A stretch of 64,000 nt of DNA from Pseudohoeflea sp964511625 (GTDB lineage Bacteria > Pseudomonadota > Alphaproteobacteria > Rhizobiales > Rhizobiaceae): the NCBI GenBank assembly GCA_964511625.1, contig CAZEJG010000017.1, positions 1-64,000 on the forward strand, read 5' to 3'. The notes under the pieces are model-generated. The model ran no database searches, was not told the DNA's origin, and saw only the letters and a list, made by a program, of their open reading frames with translations. Shown here one piece after another: positions 7,671 through 16,268 of this stretch. Position numbers and translations under genes: made by a program. Within the stretch, counting starts at the first letter, position 1; every line of letters begins with the position of its first letter.

Positions 7671-9017
7671 TCAGAGCGTCGGCCCCGGGTCCATCGCCGC
7701 GCCGCTGGAAAAGCGGTTGAGCCGGAAACGGGTCAGGTCATGGCCCACCGCATCACCCGTCACCATGTCGGCCAGAACCCGGCCGACGCCGGGGCCGATC
7801 CCGAAACCGTGGCCGCACATGCCGGTCCCGATCGTCAGGCCCGTCAGCTTTTCACTCCGGTCGATGATCGGAACGACATCGGGCAGTGTATCGATCATCC
7901 CGGCCCAGCTGGCCTTGACCTTTACCGAACCGACCTGCGGGAACAGCCGCTCGAAACGAGCCACGAAGGTGTCGCGCGTCCTGGCCGAGGGCGCAGGATC
8001 GAGAACCCGCATGCGCTCGAACGGGCTCTGCTCGTCTTCCCGCCAGTTGCGCGGCGTCCCCCAGGCATCCGGATAGCCGGACGGCGCCCAGGGCAGCAAT
8101 CGCGTGTCGGCGGTGTGCTGCCGGAGTACGGGAATGTATTTCGGGAGCGCGCGGAAGGCGTCGGGACCGACGAAGAAGTCATGCGAGCCGCCGTCCGACA
8201 AGGAATAGCCGCCATCCTGCCGGCGGCGGAACGAGACCTCGTCGTCCGTCGCTGCTCCGGCACAGACGTCCGGCACCGGTTCGGTCGCGGCGACGGTGCC
8301 GAGTACCGAGAGCTGCGGAATCGAAATGCCATGCCGGCGCAGGAAGAGCGAGGACCACGCCCCGCCGGCGAGCACGACGTCGGAGGCGGCAATCCGCCCC
8401 TGCTCCGTGAACAATCCCGTGACGCGCCCGCTCTGGACATCAAGCGCGCGGGCCGCGCAGTTCTCGATCACCGTGACGCCCTCGCGCACCGCGAGCCGCG
8501 CCAGCGCGGGCACCGCCAGCCAGGGCTCAGCGCGCATGTCCGAGGGAGTATGGAGCGCACCCGAAAAGCGCTTCGACATGCCGGGAATGAGGTCCGCCGT
8601 TTCTTTCGTGTCGAGAAGCCTCGTGTCGACGCCCGATGTCTTCACCGATTCGAGCCAGCTTTCGAAACCCGCCAGGTCCTTGTTGCTGCGTGCGAGATAG
8701 GTGACGCCGGCCTCGACGAGCCCGAAATCCTCGCCGGAGGCTTCGGCCAGCTCCTTCCAGAGCCGCCGCGCCTCCATCATGATCGGCAGCTCTGCGGGGT
8801 CCCGGCCCTGCTGACGGATCCAGCCCCAATTGCGCGAGGACTGCTCGGCCGCCACCCGCCCCTTCTCCACCAGCACGACCGCGAGGCCTTTGCGCCGCAG
8901 GTAGATCGCGGTCGAAACACCGACGACACCACCGCCGATGACGACGACGTCGGCGCTCTGCGGCAGCGTCGGAGAATGTTCGACGGGGGTATGAAGACCG
9001 AGCGGAAACCGGGACAC
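7671..9017 (-). CDS. FAD-dependent oxidoreductase, DAO family
   Basis: DAO-fold (PF01266) flavoprotein, 448 residues, similar in plan to rhizobial amine, amino-acid or sarcosine-type oxidases. The FAD-binding G-G-G-V-V-G (28-33) opens a Rossmann segment ending in V-L-V-E-K-G. R-N-W-G-W-I-R-Q-Q-G and the C-terminal G-T-G-M-C-G-H-G-F-G-I-G-P are typical of the group. I use the GTG at 9017 because AGGAG lies 8 bases before it. It follows the DhaKL gene by 80 bases on the same strand and could be the last gene of the polyol operon, but the family does not show a link to polyols. The substrate is unknown. Confidence 0.8.
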   Translation of the reverse strand: MSRFPLGLHTPVEHSPTLPQSADVVVIGGGVVGVSTAIYLRRKGLAVVLVEKGRVAAEQSSRNWGWIRQQGRDPAELPIMMEARRLWKELAEASGEDFGLVEAGVTYLARSNKDLAGFESWLESVKTSGVDTRLLDTKETADLIPGMSKRFSGALHTPSDMRAEPWLAVPALARLAVREGVTVIENCAARALDVQSGRVTGLFTEQGRIAASDVVLAGGAWSSLFLRRHGISIPQLSVLGTVAATEPVPDVCAGAATDDEVSFRRRQDGGYSLSDGGSHDFFVGPDAFRALPKYIPVLRQHTADTRLLPWAPSGYPDAWGTPRNWREDEQSPFERMRVLDPAPSARTRDTFVARFERLFPQVGSVKVKASWAGMIDTLPDVVPIIDRSEKLTGLTIGTGMCGHGFGIGPGVGRVLADMVTGDAVGHDLTRFRLNRFSSGAAMDPGPTL

Positions 9018-9097
9018 GAGGCTTACTCCTGACTATTCGCCCCGGGCCTAGTCCGCAGCCACCGCGAGGTCAATCCGCATGGCTGGCGTCAGTCTCA

Positions 9098-10840
9098 TCA
9101 ACTGACAGTTTTCGCCCAAGCCGCAAGCAGAACGGCCGCGGATTCCGCTCCGGGATCGATATGGCCGACCGAACGGTCGCCGAGTTTCTTGGACCGGCCG
9201 CGACCGCTGCGCATGTCCCTGGTCGCGTCCGCTCCCTGCCGCGCTCCGGCGGCTGCGGCGGCCAGGCAATCGGCCTCCGGTCCGCCGGCGGCGAGCTTTT
9301 CCTTCGCGCCGGCGACCGCCGGCAGCCAGGCGTCGACCATCGTCTTGTCGCCGGCGGAAGCGCCACCGCGGCTGACGATGCCATCCGCCATGCCTTCTAT
9401 CCAGGCAACCACCGCTTCGGCGTCGAGATCGAGCCGGTCGGCCACCGCCTTGCCGGCCGACTGGAAGGCCGAGGCATAGAGCGGACCGGCCGAAGCTCCG
9501 ACCGATTCGAGGAAGGCGGAGGCGATCTCGTCGCAGAGCATCGAGATGGTGGCCTCGTCGTCTGCCGTGTCGAGCGCGCCGAGCACCGCCTTCCAGCCGA
9601 TTTCCATGGTCAGACCGTGATCACCGTCGCCGATCTTGCCGTCGAGTTCGCTCAGCCGGTCGCGTTCTTCGAAAATCGCAGTCGCCGCCGCGCGCATCAT
9701 CTCGCGGAATTTTTCTCGGGTGACCGAGCCGCCGCTCTTCAGCGAGGCGATGTCGGTCTTGCGGGTATCCGTCGCCGCCGCGCGGGTCCTCGTCTTGCGC
9801 GGCGCGTGGGCTGTCTTCGGGGCGGATGCGCCGACCCTGAGCGCCGGCGTATCGCAGGGATGGTCGAGCCAGGTGGTGAGATCGTCGTCGAGCTTCATCA
9901 CCGTGACAGAAGCGCCCTCCATGTCGAGCGAGGTACAGTATTCGCCCACCCAGCTGTGATGGATTTTTACACCCTTCTCCTTCAGAGCCTCCGCCGTGCG
10001 GCGGTGCAGGAGATAGAGTTCGAGCAGCGTGGTCGAGCCGAGGCCGTTGACGAGAACCGCCACCCGGTCGCCCTGCCCCAGCTCCAGTTCCTCGATGATC
10101 GGGGCGAGCAGGCGGTCGGCGACATCATCGGCGCTGCCCGCCGGGCCGCGCTCGACGCCCGGCTCGCCATGGATGCCCATGCCGATTTCCATCTCGCCGA
10201 CGGGGAGTTCGAAATTCGGCTTGCCGCTCTGCGGCAGGATGCAGGCAGACAGCGCCACGCCCATCGTCCGGGTCATGTTGTTGGCGCGGGTGGCCGCCTT
10301 CTCGACCTCTTCCAGCGACAGGCCGAGATCGGCGGCCGCACCCGCCACCTTGAAGACGAAGAAGTCGCCGGCAATGCCGCGCCGTTCCTCCTTCTTGTCC
10401 AGGGGCGCCGAGGCGATGTCGTCGGTGACCACGAAGGACCGCGCGGTGATACCGTGCTCGGCGAGGCTTTCGGCCGCCATGCCGAAATTCATCACGTCGC
10501 CGGTGTAGTTGCCGTAGAGAAACAGAACGCCCGCGCCGCCATCGGCGGCAAAGCCCGCATCCATGATCTGCGAGGGCGACGGCGAGGCGAAGATGTTGCC
10601 GAGCGGGGCCGCGTCAGCCAGTCCCTGCCCGACATAGCCGGCAAAGGCCGGCTCGTGCCCGGAGCCGCCGCCGACGACGATCCCCACCTTGCCCTCGCGC
10701 GGGCCGTTGAGCGCCACGATCGCCCGGCCGGTCTCGCCTTCCACGGTCAGATGTTCCGGGTGTGCGGACACCATCCCGGCGATCAAGTCCTCGATCAGGC
10801 TGTCCGGGTCGTTGATCAGCTTCTTGTGCGTGCCGGTCAT
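9098..10840 (-). CDS. DhaK-DhaL fusion kinase (dihydroxyacetone/erythrulose kinase type)
   Basis: ATP-dependent ketose kinase of 580 residues with both domains in one chain. The DhaK domain (about 1-330) keeps G-G-G-S-G-H-E-P and the substrate-binding His at 224 in G-I-H-G-E-P-G. A linker (about 338-370) is Ala/Lys/Arg/Thr-rich. The DhaL domain (about 372-580) has G-D-G-D-H-G near 404-409 for Mg-ATP. The start at 10840 has GGGAGGA 6 bases upstream. Single-chain forms use ATP, not PEP. Related proteins phosphorylate dihydroxyacetone or, in mycobacterial threitol pathways, D- or L-erythrulose. Lying downstream of the ery isomerase genes, an erythrulose kinase role is attractive; dihydroxyacetone is the main alternative. 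Confidence 0.85.
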   Translation of the reverse strand: MTGTHKKLINDPDSLIEDLIAGMVSAHPEHLTVEGETGRAIVALNGPREGKVGIVVGGGSGHEPAFAGYVGQGLADAAPLGNIFASPSPSQIMDAGFAADGGAGVLFLYGNYTGDVMNFGMAAESLAEHGITARSFVVTDDIASAPLDKKEERRGIAGDFFVFKVAGAAADLGLSLEEVEKAATRANNMTRTMGVALSACILPQSGKPNFELPVGEMEIGMGIHGEPGVERGPAGSADDVADRLLAPIIEELELGQGDRVAVLVNGLGSTTLLELYLLHRRTAEALKEKGVKIHHSWVGEYCTSLDMEGASVTVMKLDDDLTTWLDHPCDTPALRVGASAPKTAHAPRKTRTRAAATDTRKTDIASLKSGGSVTREKFREMMRAAATAIFEERDRLSELDGKIGDGDHGLTMEIGWKAVLGALDTADDEATISMLCDEIASAFLESVGASAGPLYASAFQSAGKAVADRLDLDAEAVVAWIEGMADGIVSRGGASAGDKTMVDAWLPAVAGAKEKLAAGGPEADCLAAAAAGARQGADATRDMRSGRGRSKKLGDRSVGHIDPGAESAAVLLAAWAKTVS

Positions 10841-10890
10841 GCGTGTTCCTCCCACTCGTACCGTCAATTTTTTTTGTCTTCGCCGTCTTG

Positions 10891-12549
10891 TTACAGACGC
10901 ACACCGTGCCGTTTCTCCAGCACATCGAGCGCGCCGGCAAGCTCGGCGGCGATCGTGTCATCATTCCAGTTCAGCGCCGCGCCCACAATGCGGGCGATCT
11001 GCTCTGACAGAGGTTTCGTCAGTTGTCCGGTGATCGCCAGCGGCGTGCGGCGCAAAAGCACATCCTCGAGGTGGACGACCTGTTCGTTGCGGGCGATCCA
11101 GTCGATCTCAGCCTCGCTGAAATCGGGCGCATCGTCGAACAGAACCGGGGTCGCGCCCTCATGCGCGGCGATCTCGTTCGCCGTGGCGCCGTAACGGTCG
11201 AGCAGTTGCGTCACGCGCTCCTTGCCGGCTCCGGTCCGCGCCGCAACACCGGCGATCCAGACGTCGCGTTCGCCGGCTGTCGGCAGCCCCCGCGCCCCGC
11301 CGATCGGCATTGCGTCGGTCGTCACCCGGCGCGCCCGTTCCAGCCTGTCGAGCACCGTGTCCGCCACGTCGGCGGCAAAGGCGCGGAAGGTGGTCCATTT
11401 TCCACCCACCAGCGAGATCACCGGGAACGGACGTCCGGGCGCGCTCTCTTCGACGGGCGCGGAATGATCGCGGCTGATCAGGCCCGGCGCCACGCCCTCT
11501 GAATTGGGCAAGGGCCGGATGCCCGCATAGCTGTAGACGATCTGGCTGTCGTCAAATTTCAGGCCCGGCAGCAATTCCCTGAGGCTCTGCATGAAATAGG
11601 CCGTCTCGTCCTCGGTGCAGCGGGCCGTATCCGGCTCGCGCGAGGGAATGTCGGTCGAGCCCACCAGCGCCTTGCCGAGATAGGGGAAGACCAGGAGGAT
11701 GCGTCCGTCGTCGGCCTCGAAATAGATCATGCGGCCGTCGAGCTGTTTCACCAGTTCGGGATGGTCGAGCAGGATATGCGAGCCCTTGGTGCCGCCGATC
11801 AACCTGCCGTTTATGCCGAGCACCGCGTTGACATCGTCGATCCAGGGGCCGGCGGCATTGACCACCAGTTTCGGCCGAACGGTCCGGATCGACCCGTCGG
11901 GACCCTTCAGTTCCACGACGCCCTCCTGCTGACCGGCGACGGAGGTCCAGTTGAATGCCTTGGAGCGTGTCGACAGGCGCACGCCGTCGGCGACCAGTTC
12001 CATCACCAGCCGTTCCGGAGCGGTCACGGCGGCGTCGTAATAGGTGCCGACGGCGACGATGCGCGGCGTCAGCGCCGGTATCGCCTTGAGTGCCTTCTTC
12101 CGGCCCATCATGCCGTGCTTCGGCATGAAGCGGGCGCGCGCGCCGAAATGGTCGTAGAGCGACAGGCCGATCTTGATCAGCAGCGCCCCGCGGCTGCGCG
12201 GCGCTGTCTTCGAGCCGAAGAAGGTCCGCAGCGCCGACCAGGCGCCCTTCGTCCAGGAATAGATCGGGATCACGGTCGGCAAGGGCCGCACCACATGGGC
12301 GGCGTTCTTGAGCAACAGGTTGCGCTCGTAGGTCGATTCGGCCACCAGCCGGAACTCGCCGGTTTCGAGGTATTTCAGCCCGCCATGGATCAGCCGCGAG
12401 GGCGCGGCGCTGGTGCCCGAGCCGAAATCACCCTTGTCGATGATCACGCAGGTGAGCCCCTGGGCGCAGAGATCGCGGAACAGGCCGGCGCCGTTGATCC
12501 CGGCGCCGATGATGAGGACGTCGATCTCCTCGGGGATGGTATCGGTCAT
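10891..12549 (-). CDS. FAD-dependent polyol-phosphate dehydrogenase (GlpD-like)
   Basis: GlpD/EryB-type membrane-associated flavoprotein, 552 residues. FAD-binding motif V-L-I-I-G-A-G-I-N-G-A-G (11-22), the signature S-R-L-I-H-G-G-L-K-Y-L-E, and G-G-K-W-T-T-F-R near the FAD end are all present; a C-terminal GlpD cap domain follows. It resembles glycerol-3-phosphate dehydrogenase in plan. Its start overlaps the stop of the adjacent FGGY kinase (ATGA), so the two are translationally coupled. The pairing repeats the eryA-eryB arrangement and suggests kinase then phosphate oxidation of one polyol. The substrate is inferred only: another tetritol or pentitol, or glycerol. Confidence 0.83.
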   Translation of the reverse strand: MTDTIPEEIDVLIIGAGINGAGLFRDLCAQGLTCVIIDKGDFGSGTSAAPSRLIHGGLKYLETGEFRLVAESTYERNLLLKNAAHVVRPLPTVIPIYSWTKGAWSALRTFFGSKTAPRSRGALLIKIGLSLYDHFGARARFMPKHGMMGRKKALKAIPALTPRIVAVGTYYDAAVTAPERLVMELVADGVRLSTRSKAFNWTSVAGQQEGVVELKGPDGSIRTVRPKLVVNAAGPWIDDVNAVLGINGRLIGGTKGSHILLDHPELVKQLDGRMIYFEADDGRILLVFPYLGKALVGSTDIPSREPDTARCTEDETAYFMQSLRELLPGLKFDDSQIVYSYAGIRPLPNSEGVAPGLISRDHSAPVEESAPGRPFPVISLVGGKWTTFRAFAADVADTVLDRLERARRVTTDAMPIGGARGLPTAGERDVWIAGVAARTGAGKERVTQLLDRYGATANEIAAHEGATPVLFDDAPDFSEAEIDWIARNEQVVHLEDVLLRRTPLAITGQLTKPLSEQIARIVGAALNWNDDTIAAELAGALDVLEKRHGVRL

Positions 12550-14081
12550 TAAGTGGCTCCGCGCGGCATGCCGTCGAGCGTGTTGAGGCGGTCCCAGGCG
12601 GGACCCATCTCGGCGGCGATGTCGCGGTAGACCCTATAGCGCTCGTGATAGTGGCCGGCGCGTGCGGGATCGGGTGTGTAGGTTGTCGAAATGGCATCGA
12701 GATCGCGCGGATCGGCATCGAAACGGTCGAAGGCGCCGACGGCAGCACCGGCGCAGAGCGCAGCACCCCAGGCAGCGGATTCGTCGGTCTCGCTGACGGT
12801 GACCGGCATGTCGAGAATGTCGGCGAACAGGCGCGCCACTGTCGGGTTGCGCGAGGCGCCGCCGGTCAGCCGCGCCACCTCCGCGCCGAAGGCCTCTCGC
12901 AATGCGTCCACATGCTGACGGTGGTTGAAGGCTACGCCCTCAAGGAGCGCCGCGAGCACGTCGCCGCGCCCGTGCCAGCCGCGCAGGCCGGTGAAGCTGG
13001 CGCTCGGCGCGGCCCCCATCGGCGAGCCGAACAGATAAGGATGATAGACGACGGAACTCGCCCGTTCGAGCGCGGCATCGAGTTCCGGGCCGAGGATGAC
13101 GTGGATGCTGGTGCCGTCGGCTTCCGCCTTCGCCCGCTCTGCGGCGCAGAAGGTGTCGATGAACCAGTCGTAATTGGCCGTCGAGGCCGGCGAGATCGCC
13201 ATGTTGTTCCACAGGCCGGGCTGAACCGCGTTGCGACAGAGCCAGTCGGCCCCCACACGCGGTTCGCTGGAGACGCACTGGTTGATGGAATAGGTCCCCG
13301 AAACGATGCCGACCACGCCCTCGACATGGGCGCCGATGCCGAGCACCGATGCGGTGACATCGTGAATGCCGGCGGCCACCGGTGTGCCCTCCTTCAACCC
13401 GCTTGCCTTGGCAGCCTTCGCAGTGACCGTGCCGACGATCTCGGCGGGGTGGCTGACGGGCGCGAGCGCGTCGGAGAGTTGTCCCAGTCCGAAGATGGCG
13501 AGCGCCGCGTCGGAATAGACCTGCGTGTGCACATCGGTGAAGGAGGTGCTGGCCTCGGTGCGATCGGTGCCGATCACGCCGCACAGGCAGTAGCGCAGCC
13601 AGTCCTTACAGGAGAGGATATGGGCGATGCGGCTGAACCGCTCCGGCTCGTGCTCCCTGAACCAGGCGAGCAGCGACGAGGGCGCGGAGACATGCGGCGC
13701 CTGCCCGGTCAGCTCCAGGCTCCGCTCCGCCGTGCCATCCTTCTCCCAGCGGTCGATGACATCCGTCGCGCGGCTGTCGAGCGACAGGACGCCCGCCCCG
13801 AGGGGCCGCGCCACCGCGTCGAGAAGATAGATTCCGTCGCCGTGGGCTGTGGCCGCCACGACGAGGATCTCGCCCGCATCGATTCCGGCTGCGGCGATGA
13901 CATCCCGGATGGCAGACGCCGTCTGGGTCCACAGATCGTCCATGTCGCGCTCGACATGGCGGGGTGCCGGCATGAGTTGCCGCACGTTCCTGCGGGCGAC
14001 GGCGAGCTGCCGGCCTTCAAGGTCGAACAGCACCGCCTTGGTGACCGTCAGCCCGCTGTCGAGTGCCAGGATGCAATCCAT
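12549..14081 (-). CDS. FGGY-family carbohydrate kinase, LyxK-like
   Basis: Two-domain ASKHA sugar/polyol kinase, 510 residues. D-S-G-L-T-V-T-K-A-V starts the phosphate-binding loop; the catalytic Asp of the family is probably that in A-G-I-H-D-V-T-A-S. E-R-D-M, L-L-D, P-L-G and the S-L-D-S-R-A block recall E. coli L-xylulose kinase (LyxK) more than glycerol kinase, which has D-Q-G-T-T-S-S near its start. L-T-G-G-A-S-R-N near residue 400 is the second FGGY signature. It overlaps the downstream FAD dehydrogenase by 4 bases and follows eryI by 24 bases, so it is in the ery isomerase operon. Substrate unknown: a polyol or ketose. Confidence 0.85.
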   Translation of the reverse strand: MDCILALDSGLTVTKAVLFDLEGRQLAVARRNVRQLMPAPRHVERDMDDLWTQTASAIRDVIAAAGIDAGEILVVAATAHGDGIYLLDAVARPLGAGVLSLDSRATDVIDRWEKDGTAERSLELTGQAPHVSAPSSLLAWFREHEPERFSRIAHILSCKDWLRYCLCGVIGTDRTEASTSFTDVHTQVYSDAALAIFGLGQLSDALAPVSHPAEIVGTVTAKAAKASGLKEGTPVAAGIHDVTASVLGIGAHVEGVVGIVSGTYSINQCVSSEPRVGADWLCRNAVQPGLWNNMAISPASTANYDWFIDTFCAAERAKAEADGTSIHVILGPELDAALERASSVVYHPYLFGSPMGAAPSASFTGLRGWHGRGDVLAALLEGVAFNHRQHVDALREAFGAEVARLTGGASRNPTVARLFADILDMPVTVSETDESAAWGAALCAGAAVGAFDRFDADPRDLDAISTTYTPDPARAGHYHERYRVYRDIAAEMGPAWDRLNTLDGMPRGAT

Positions 14082-14105
14082 GGTCCGTCCCCCCCGCCGA
14101 TGCGA

Positions 14106-14564
14106 TCAGGCGTCCTTCTGGTACTTCTCGCCGACCTCGTCGATCGCCTTGACGTTACCGGCGGAGCGGCCCTCGGGATCAAAGGAAGCGGTCAGGAAGG
14201 CCTCGGCAATGTCCTTGGCGAGTTCCGGGCCGATGACGCGCGCGCCCATGGTGATGATCTGGGCGTTGTTCGAGGTTGCGGCCTTGCCGGCCGAATAGGT
14301 GTCGTGGCACTGGGCGGCGCGGATGCCCGGCACCTTGTTGGCGGCCATCTGCACGCCGATGCCGGTGCCACAGATGAGGATGGCGCGGTCATATTCGCCG
14401 GCCATGACCGCGGACGCCACCCGGTCGGAAAGATTGGCGTAGAAGGCGTCCGGCCCGGCGTCGGTGCGGGAAACTTCGGAGACCTCGTACTTGTCCTTGA
14501 GGTGGTCCGCGAGAATCTTCGAGAGGCCTTCGCCTGCGCTGTCACCTGCAATTGCGATCTTCAT
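14106..14564 (-). CDS. eryI: Ribose-5-phosphate isomerase B-like, D-erythrose-4-phosphate isomerase EryI
   Basis: RpiB/LacAB-family isomerase, 152 residues. The N-terminal M-K-I-A-I-A-G-D-S-A and the active-site stretch I-C-G-T-G-I-G-V-Q-M-A-A-N-K (Cys is the RpiB base) are intact. In Brucella the homologue next to eryH is the last step to D-erythrose-4-phosphate and was renamed EryI. Here it follows eryH by 15 bases in the same operon, which supports that role over pentose metabolism. A product feeding tetrulose-4-phosphate to it (for example from the DhaKL kinase) would also enter here. Confidence 0.88.
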   Translation of the reverse strand: MKIAIAGDSAGEGLSKILADHLKDKYEVSEVSRTDAGPDAFYANLSDRVASAVMAGEYDRAILICGTGIGVQMAANKVPGIRAAQCHDTYSAGKAATSNNAQIITMGARVIGPELAKDIAEAFLTASFDPEGRSAGNVKAIDEVGEKYQKDA

Positions 14565-14579
14565 GATGGGTTCCTTTCG

Positions 14580-15347
14580 TCAGAGGGTTTCGGCGCAGCG
14601 CGCCAGAATGTCGAGATAGCCCTCGACCTTCCAGGCGGAGCGCCCGATGAACAGCCCGTCGATATGCGGGCACTGGATGAGTTCGCGGCAGTTGTCCGGG
14701 TTGACCGAGCCGCCATAGAGGCACGGCACCTTGCGGCCTAGGACGTCGGCGGCGACCTCGATGATCTCGGCCTGGCGGGCGTCGGCATAATCGGAGGTTG
14801 CCGGTATGCCGTTCTCGCCGATCGCCCAGACCGGCTCGTAGGCGAGCAGGATCTCGGCCTTCAGCTGGTCGCCCGAGAGCTTGCCGAGCGCGCCGCGCAC
14901 CTGGGCTTCTAGCACCTCTTGCGCCCGCCCCGCCTCGCGTTCGGCCAGCGTTTCGCCGATGCAGATGAGCGGGATCAGTCCGTGACGGACGGCGGCTTCG
15001 GTCTTCAGTCCCACCGTATCGTCGGTTTCGCCGAAATGCTCGCGCCGCTCGGAATGGCCGAGTTCGACGAGGTCGAGACCGCAGTCTTTCAGCATCACCG
15101 GCGAGATTTCACCGGTCCATGCGCCCTCGTCGGCCCAGTGCATGTTCTGCGCGCCGACCTTGACCGACGTCTCGGCGAGGATCTGCTTGACCTCGCGTAC
15201 GGCGGTAAAGGGCGGAATGACGAAACGCTGGAGCCGCTGATCGCGATCGAGATCGGTCTTGGCGAGCCGTTCGGCGAAGCTCCTCGCCTCGGCCAGCGTC
15301 TTGTTCATCTTGAAGCTGGTTCCGATCCAGAAATCGGGCTTGGTCAT
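14580..15347 (-). CDS. eryH: Triosephosphate isomerase-like D-3-tetrulose-4-phosphate isomerase EryH
   Basis: TIM-barrel isomerase, 255 residues, a divergent TpiA. The catalytic triad is visible: Lys13 in S-F-K-M-N, His in E-L-G-H-S-E-R-R, and Glu in A-Y-E-P-V-W-A-I-G-E. The phosphate loop Y-G-G-S-V-N-P is near the end. The N-terminus reads I-G-T-S-F-K-M-N where housekeeping TpiA has G-N-W-K-M-N, as in the TpiA2/EryH group. In Brucella EryH isomerises D-3-tetrulose-4-phosphate after EryC. It starts inside the stop of the DeoR regulator gene (overlap of 4 bases) and is followed by eryI. Confidence 0.88.
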   Translation of the reverse strand: MTKPDFWIGTSFKMNKTLAEARSFAERLAKTDLDRDQRLQRFVIPPFTAVREVKQILAETSVKVGAQNMHWADEGAWTGEISPVMLKDCGLDLVELGHSERREHFGETDDTVGLKTEAAVRHGLIPLICIGETLAEREAGRAQEVLEAQVRGALGKLSGDQLKAEILLAYEPVWAIGENGIPATSDYADARQAEIIEVAADVLGRKVPCLYGGSVNPDNCRELIQCPHIDGLFIGRSAWKVEGYLDILARCAETL

Positions 15348-16129
15348 GCGAGGGCCTCGTTGATATCTTTGCCTGCGATGGTGAGCGTCAGTCCGGCCTT
15401 GTTCAGCGCGCGGCTGACGTCACCCTCGGGCGGGGCGTCGGTGATGAGATGGTCGAATTCGGCCAGCGCGCCGAGCCGGTAGAGCGCGGCGTGGCCGAAA
15501 CGGGTATGGTTGACGACCAGGCAGCGGCTTCTGGCGCGGTCCATCATCGCCCGCTTGGCGCGCACCACCTGTTCGTCCATGTGAAAGACCTCGAGACCGG
15601 TGACGGCGGGCGTCGAGATGAAGGCGATGTCGGCGCGCAGGCCGGCGATGGCCTCTTCGGTCACCTTGCCGAGAAAGGCGTTGAACTTGGGCGAATAGAC
15701 GCCGCCGAGCGCGATCAGCGTGATCCCCGCCTCCCCGCGCAGCGCGTCGATGACCGCCGCATTGTTGGTGATCACCGTCAGCGGCCGTCGCGCCACCAGT
15801 TTTTGTCCGAGCAAGGCCGCCATCGAGCCGTCGTTGATCATCACCGTCATGCCGGGCTCGACCAGATCGAGCGCGGCTTCCGCCATCGCCGCCTTGGCGG
15901 GGCCGCCCTGGCGCTCGCGGAAGTGGAAGTCGCTTTCGAAGCGGGTGCCCGATTCGATCGTCGCGCCGCCGCGCACCTTGCGCAGCAGACCGGCATTCTC
16001 CAGTTCGTCGAGATCGCGGTGGATGGTCATGCGGGACACGGCGAAGCGTTCCGCCAGGGAGTCGAGATCGACATTCCCCTCGGCCACCAGCAGGTCCATG
16101 ATCGCCTGTTGTCGGCTTTCACGTTTCAC
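15344..16129 (-). CDS. DeoR-family transcriptional regulator of the ery isomerase operon (EryR-like)
   Basis: DeoR/GlpR-type repressor, 261 residues. An N-terminal winged helix-turn-helix (about 5-58: I-M-D-L-L, V-S-R-M-T-I-H-R-D-L-D-E-L) is followed by a sugar-phosphate-binding domain with the usual I-N-D-G-S and I-T-N-N motifs. I choose the GTG at 16129: GGAGGAG stands 6 bases before it and the protein then begins V-K-R-E-S-R-Q-Q, as DeoR proteins do. A longer ATG start at 16159 has no such site. It leads the operon with eryH and eryI and faces fbp across the inverted-repeat region 16158-16198, its likely operator. The effector is probably a sugar phosphate. Confidence 0.87.
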   Translation of the reverse strand: MKRESRQQAIMDLLVAEGNVDLDSLAERFAVSRMTIHRDLDELENAGLLRKVRGGATIESGTRFESDFHFRERQGGPAKAAMAEAALDLVEPGMTVMINDGSMAALLGQKLVARRPLTVITNNAAVIDALRGEAGITLIALGGVYSPKFNAFLGKVTEEAIAGLRADIAFISTPAVTGLEVFHMDEQVVRAKRAMMDRARSRCLVVNHTRFGHAALYRLGALAEFDHLITDAPPEGDVSRALNKAGLTLTIAGKDINEALA

Positions 16130-16157
16130 GACGTCTCCTCCGTTGAGGCTCAATCTC

Positions 16158-16198
16158 ATATCACAAAAATAACGTCAAGAATGTGATATTGTTATTTT
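16158..16198. promoter_or_regulatory. Interleaved inverted repeats between the DeoR regulator and fbp
   Basis: Two perfect 8-base inverted pairs interleave: ATATCACA (16158-16165) with TGTGATAT (16182-16189), and AAAATAAC (16166-16173) with GTTATTTT (16191-16198). The block is AT-rich in a GC-rich setting and lies between divergent starts at 16129 and 16269. On the plus strand TTGTCA and TAGATG, 17 bases apart (about 16215-16243), could be the fbp promoter. A DeoR-family tetramer bound here could control both directions. Confidence 0.5.
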
Positions 16199-16268
16199 CA
16201 TTTGTTACATCGGGATTGTCATTTCCGCGCCCTACCGCTAGATGACTGGAGCCATACAGGAGGAGCCC

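Noticed and set aside
9161..11194. A 677-codon plus-strand open frame opposite DhaKL.
   Set aside because: The DhaK/DhaL catalytic motifs on the other strand are intact; this frame is a composition artefact.
12645..14741. A 698-codon plus-strand open frame opposite the FGGY kinase, eryI and eryH.
   Set aside because: Shadow of three well-supported minus-strand genes; no family features or ribosome site.
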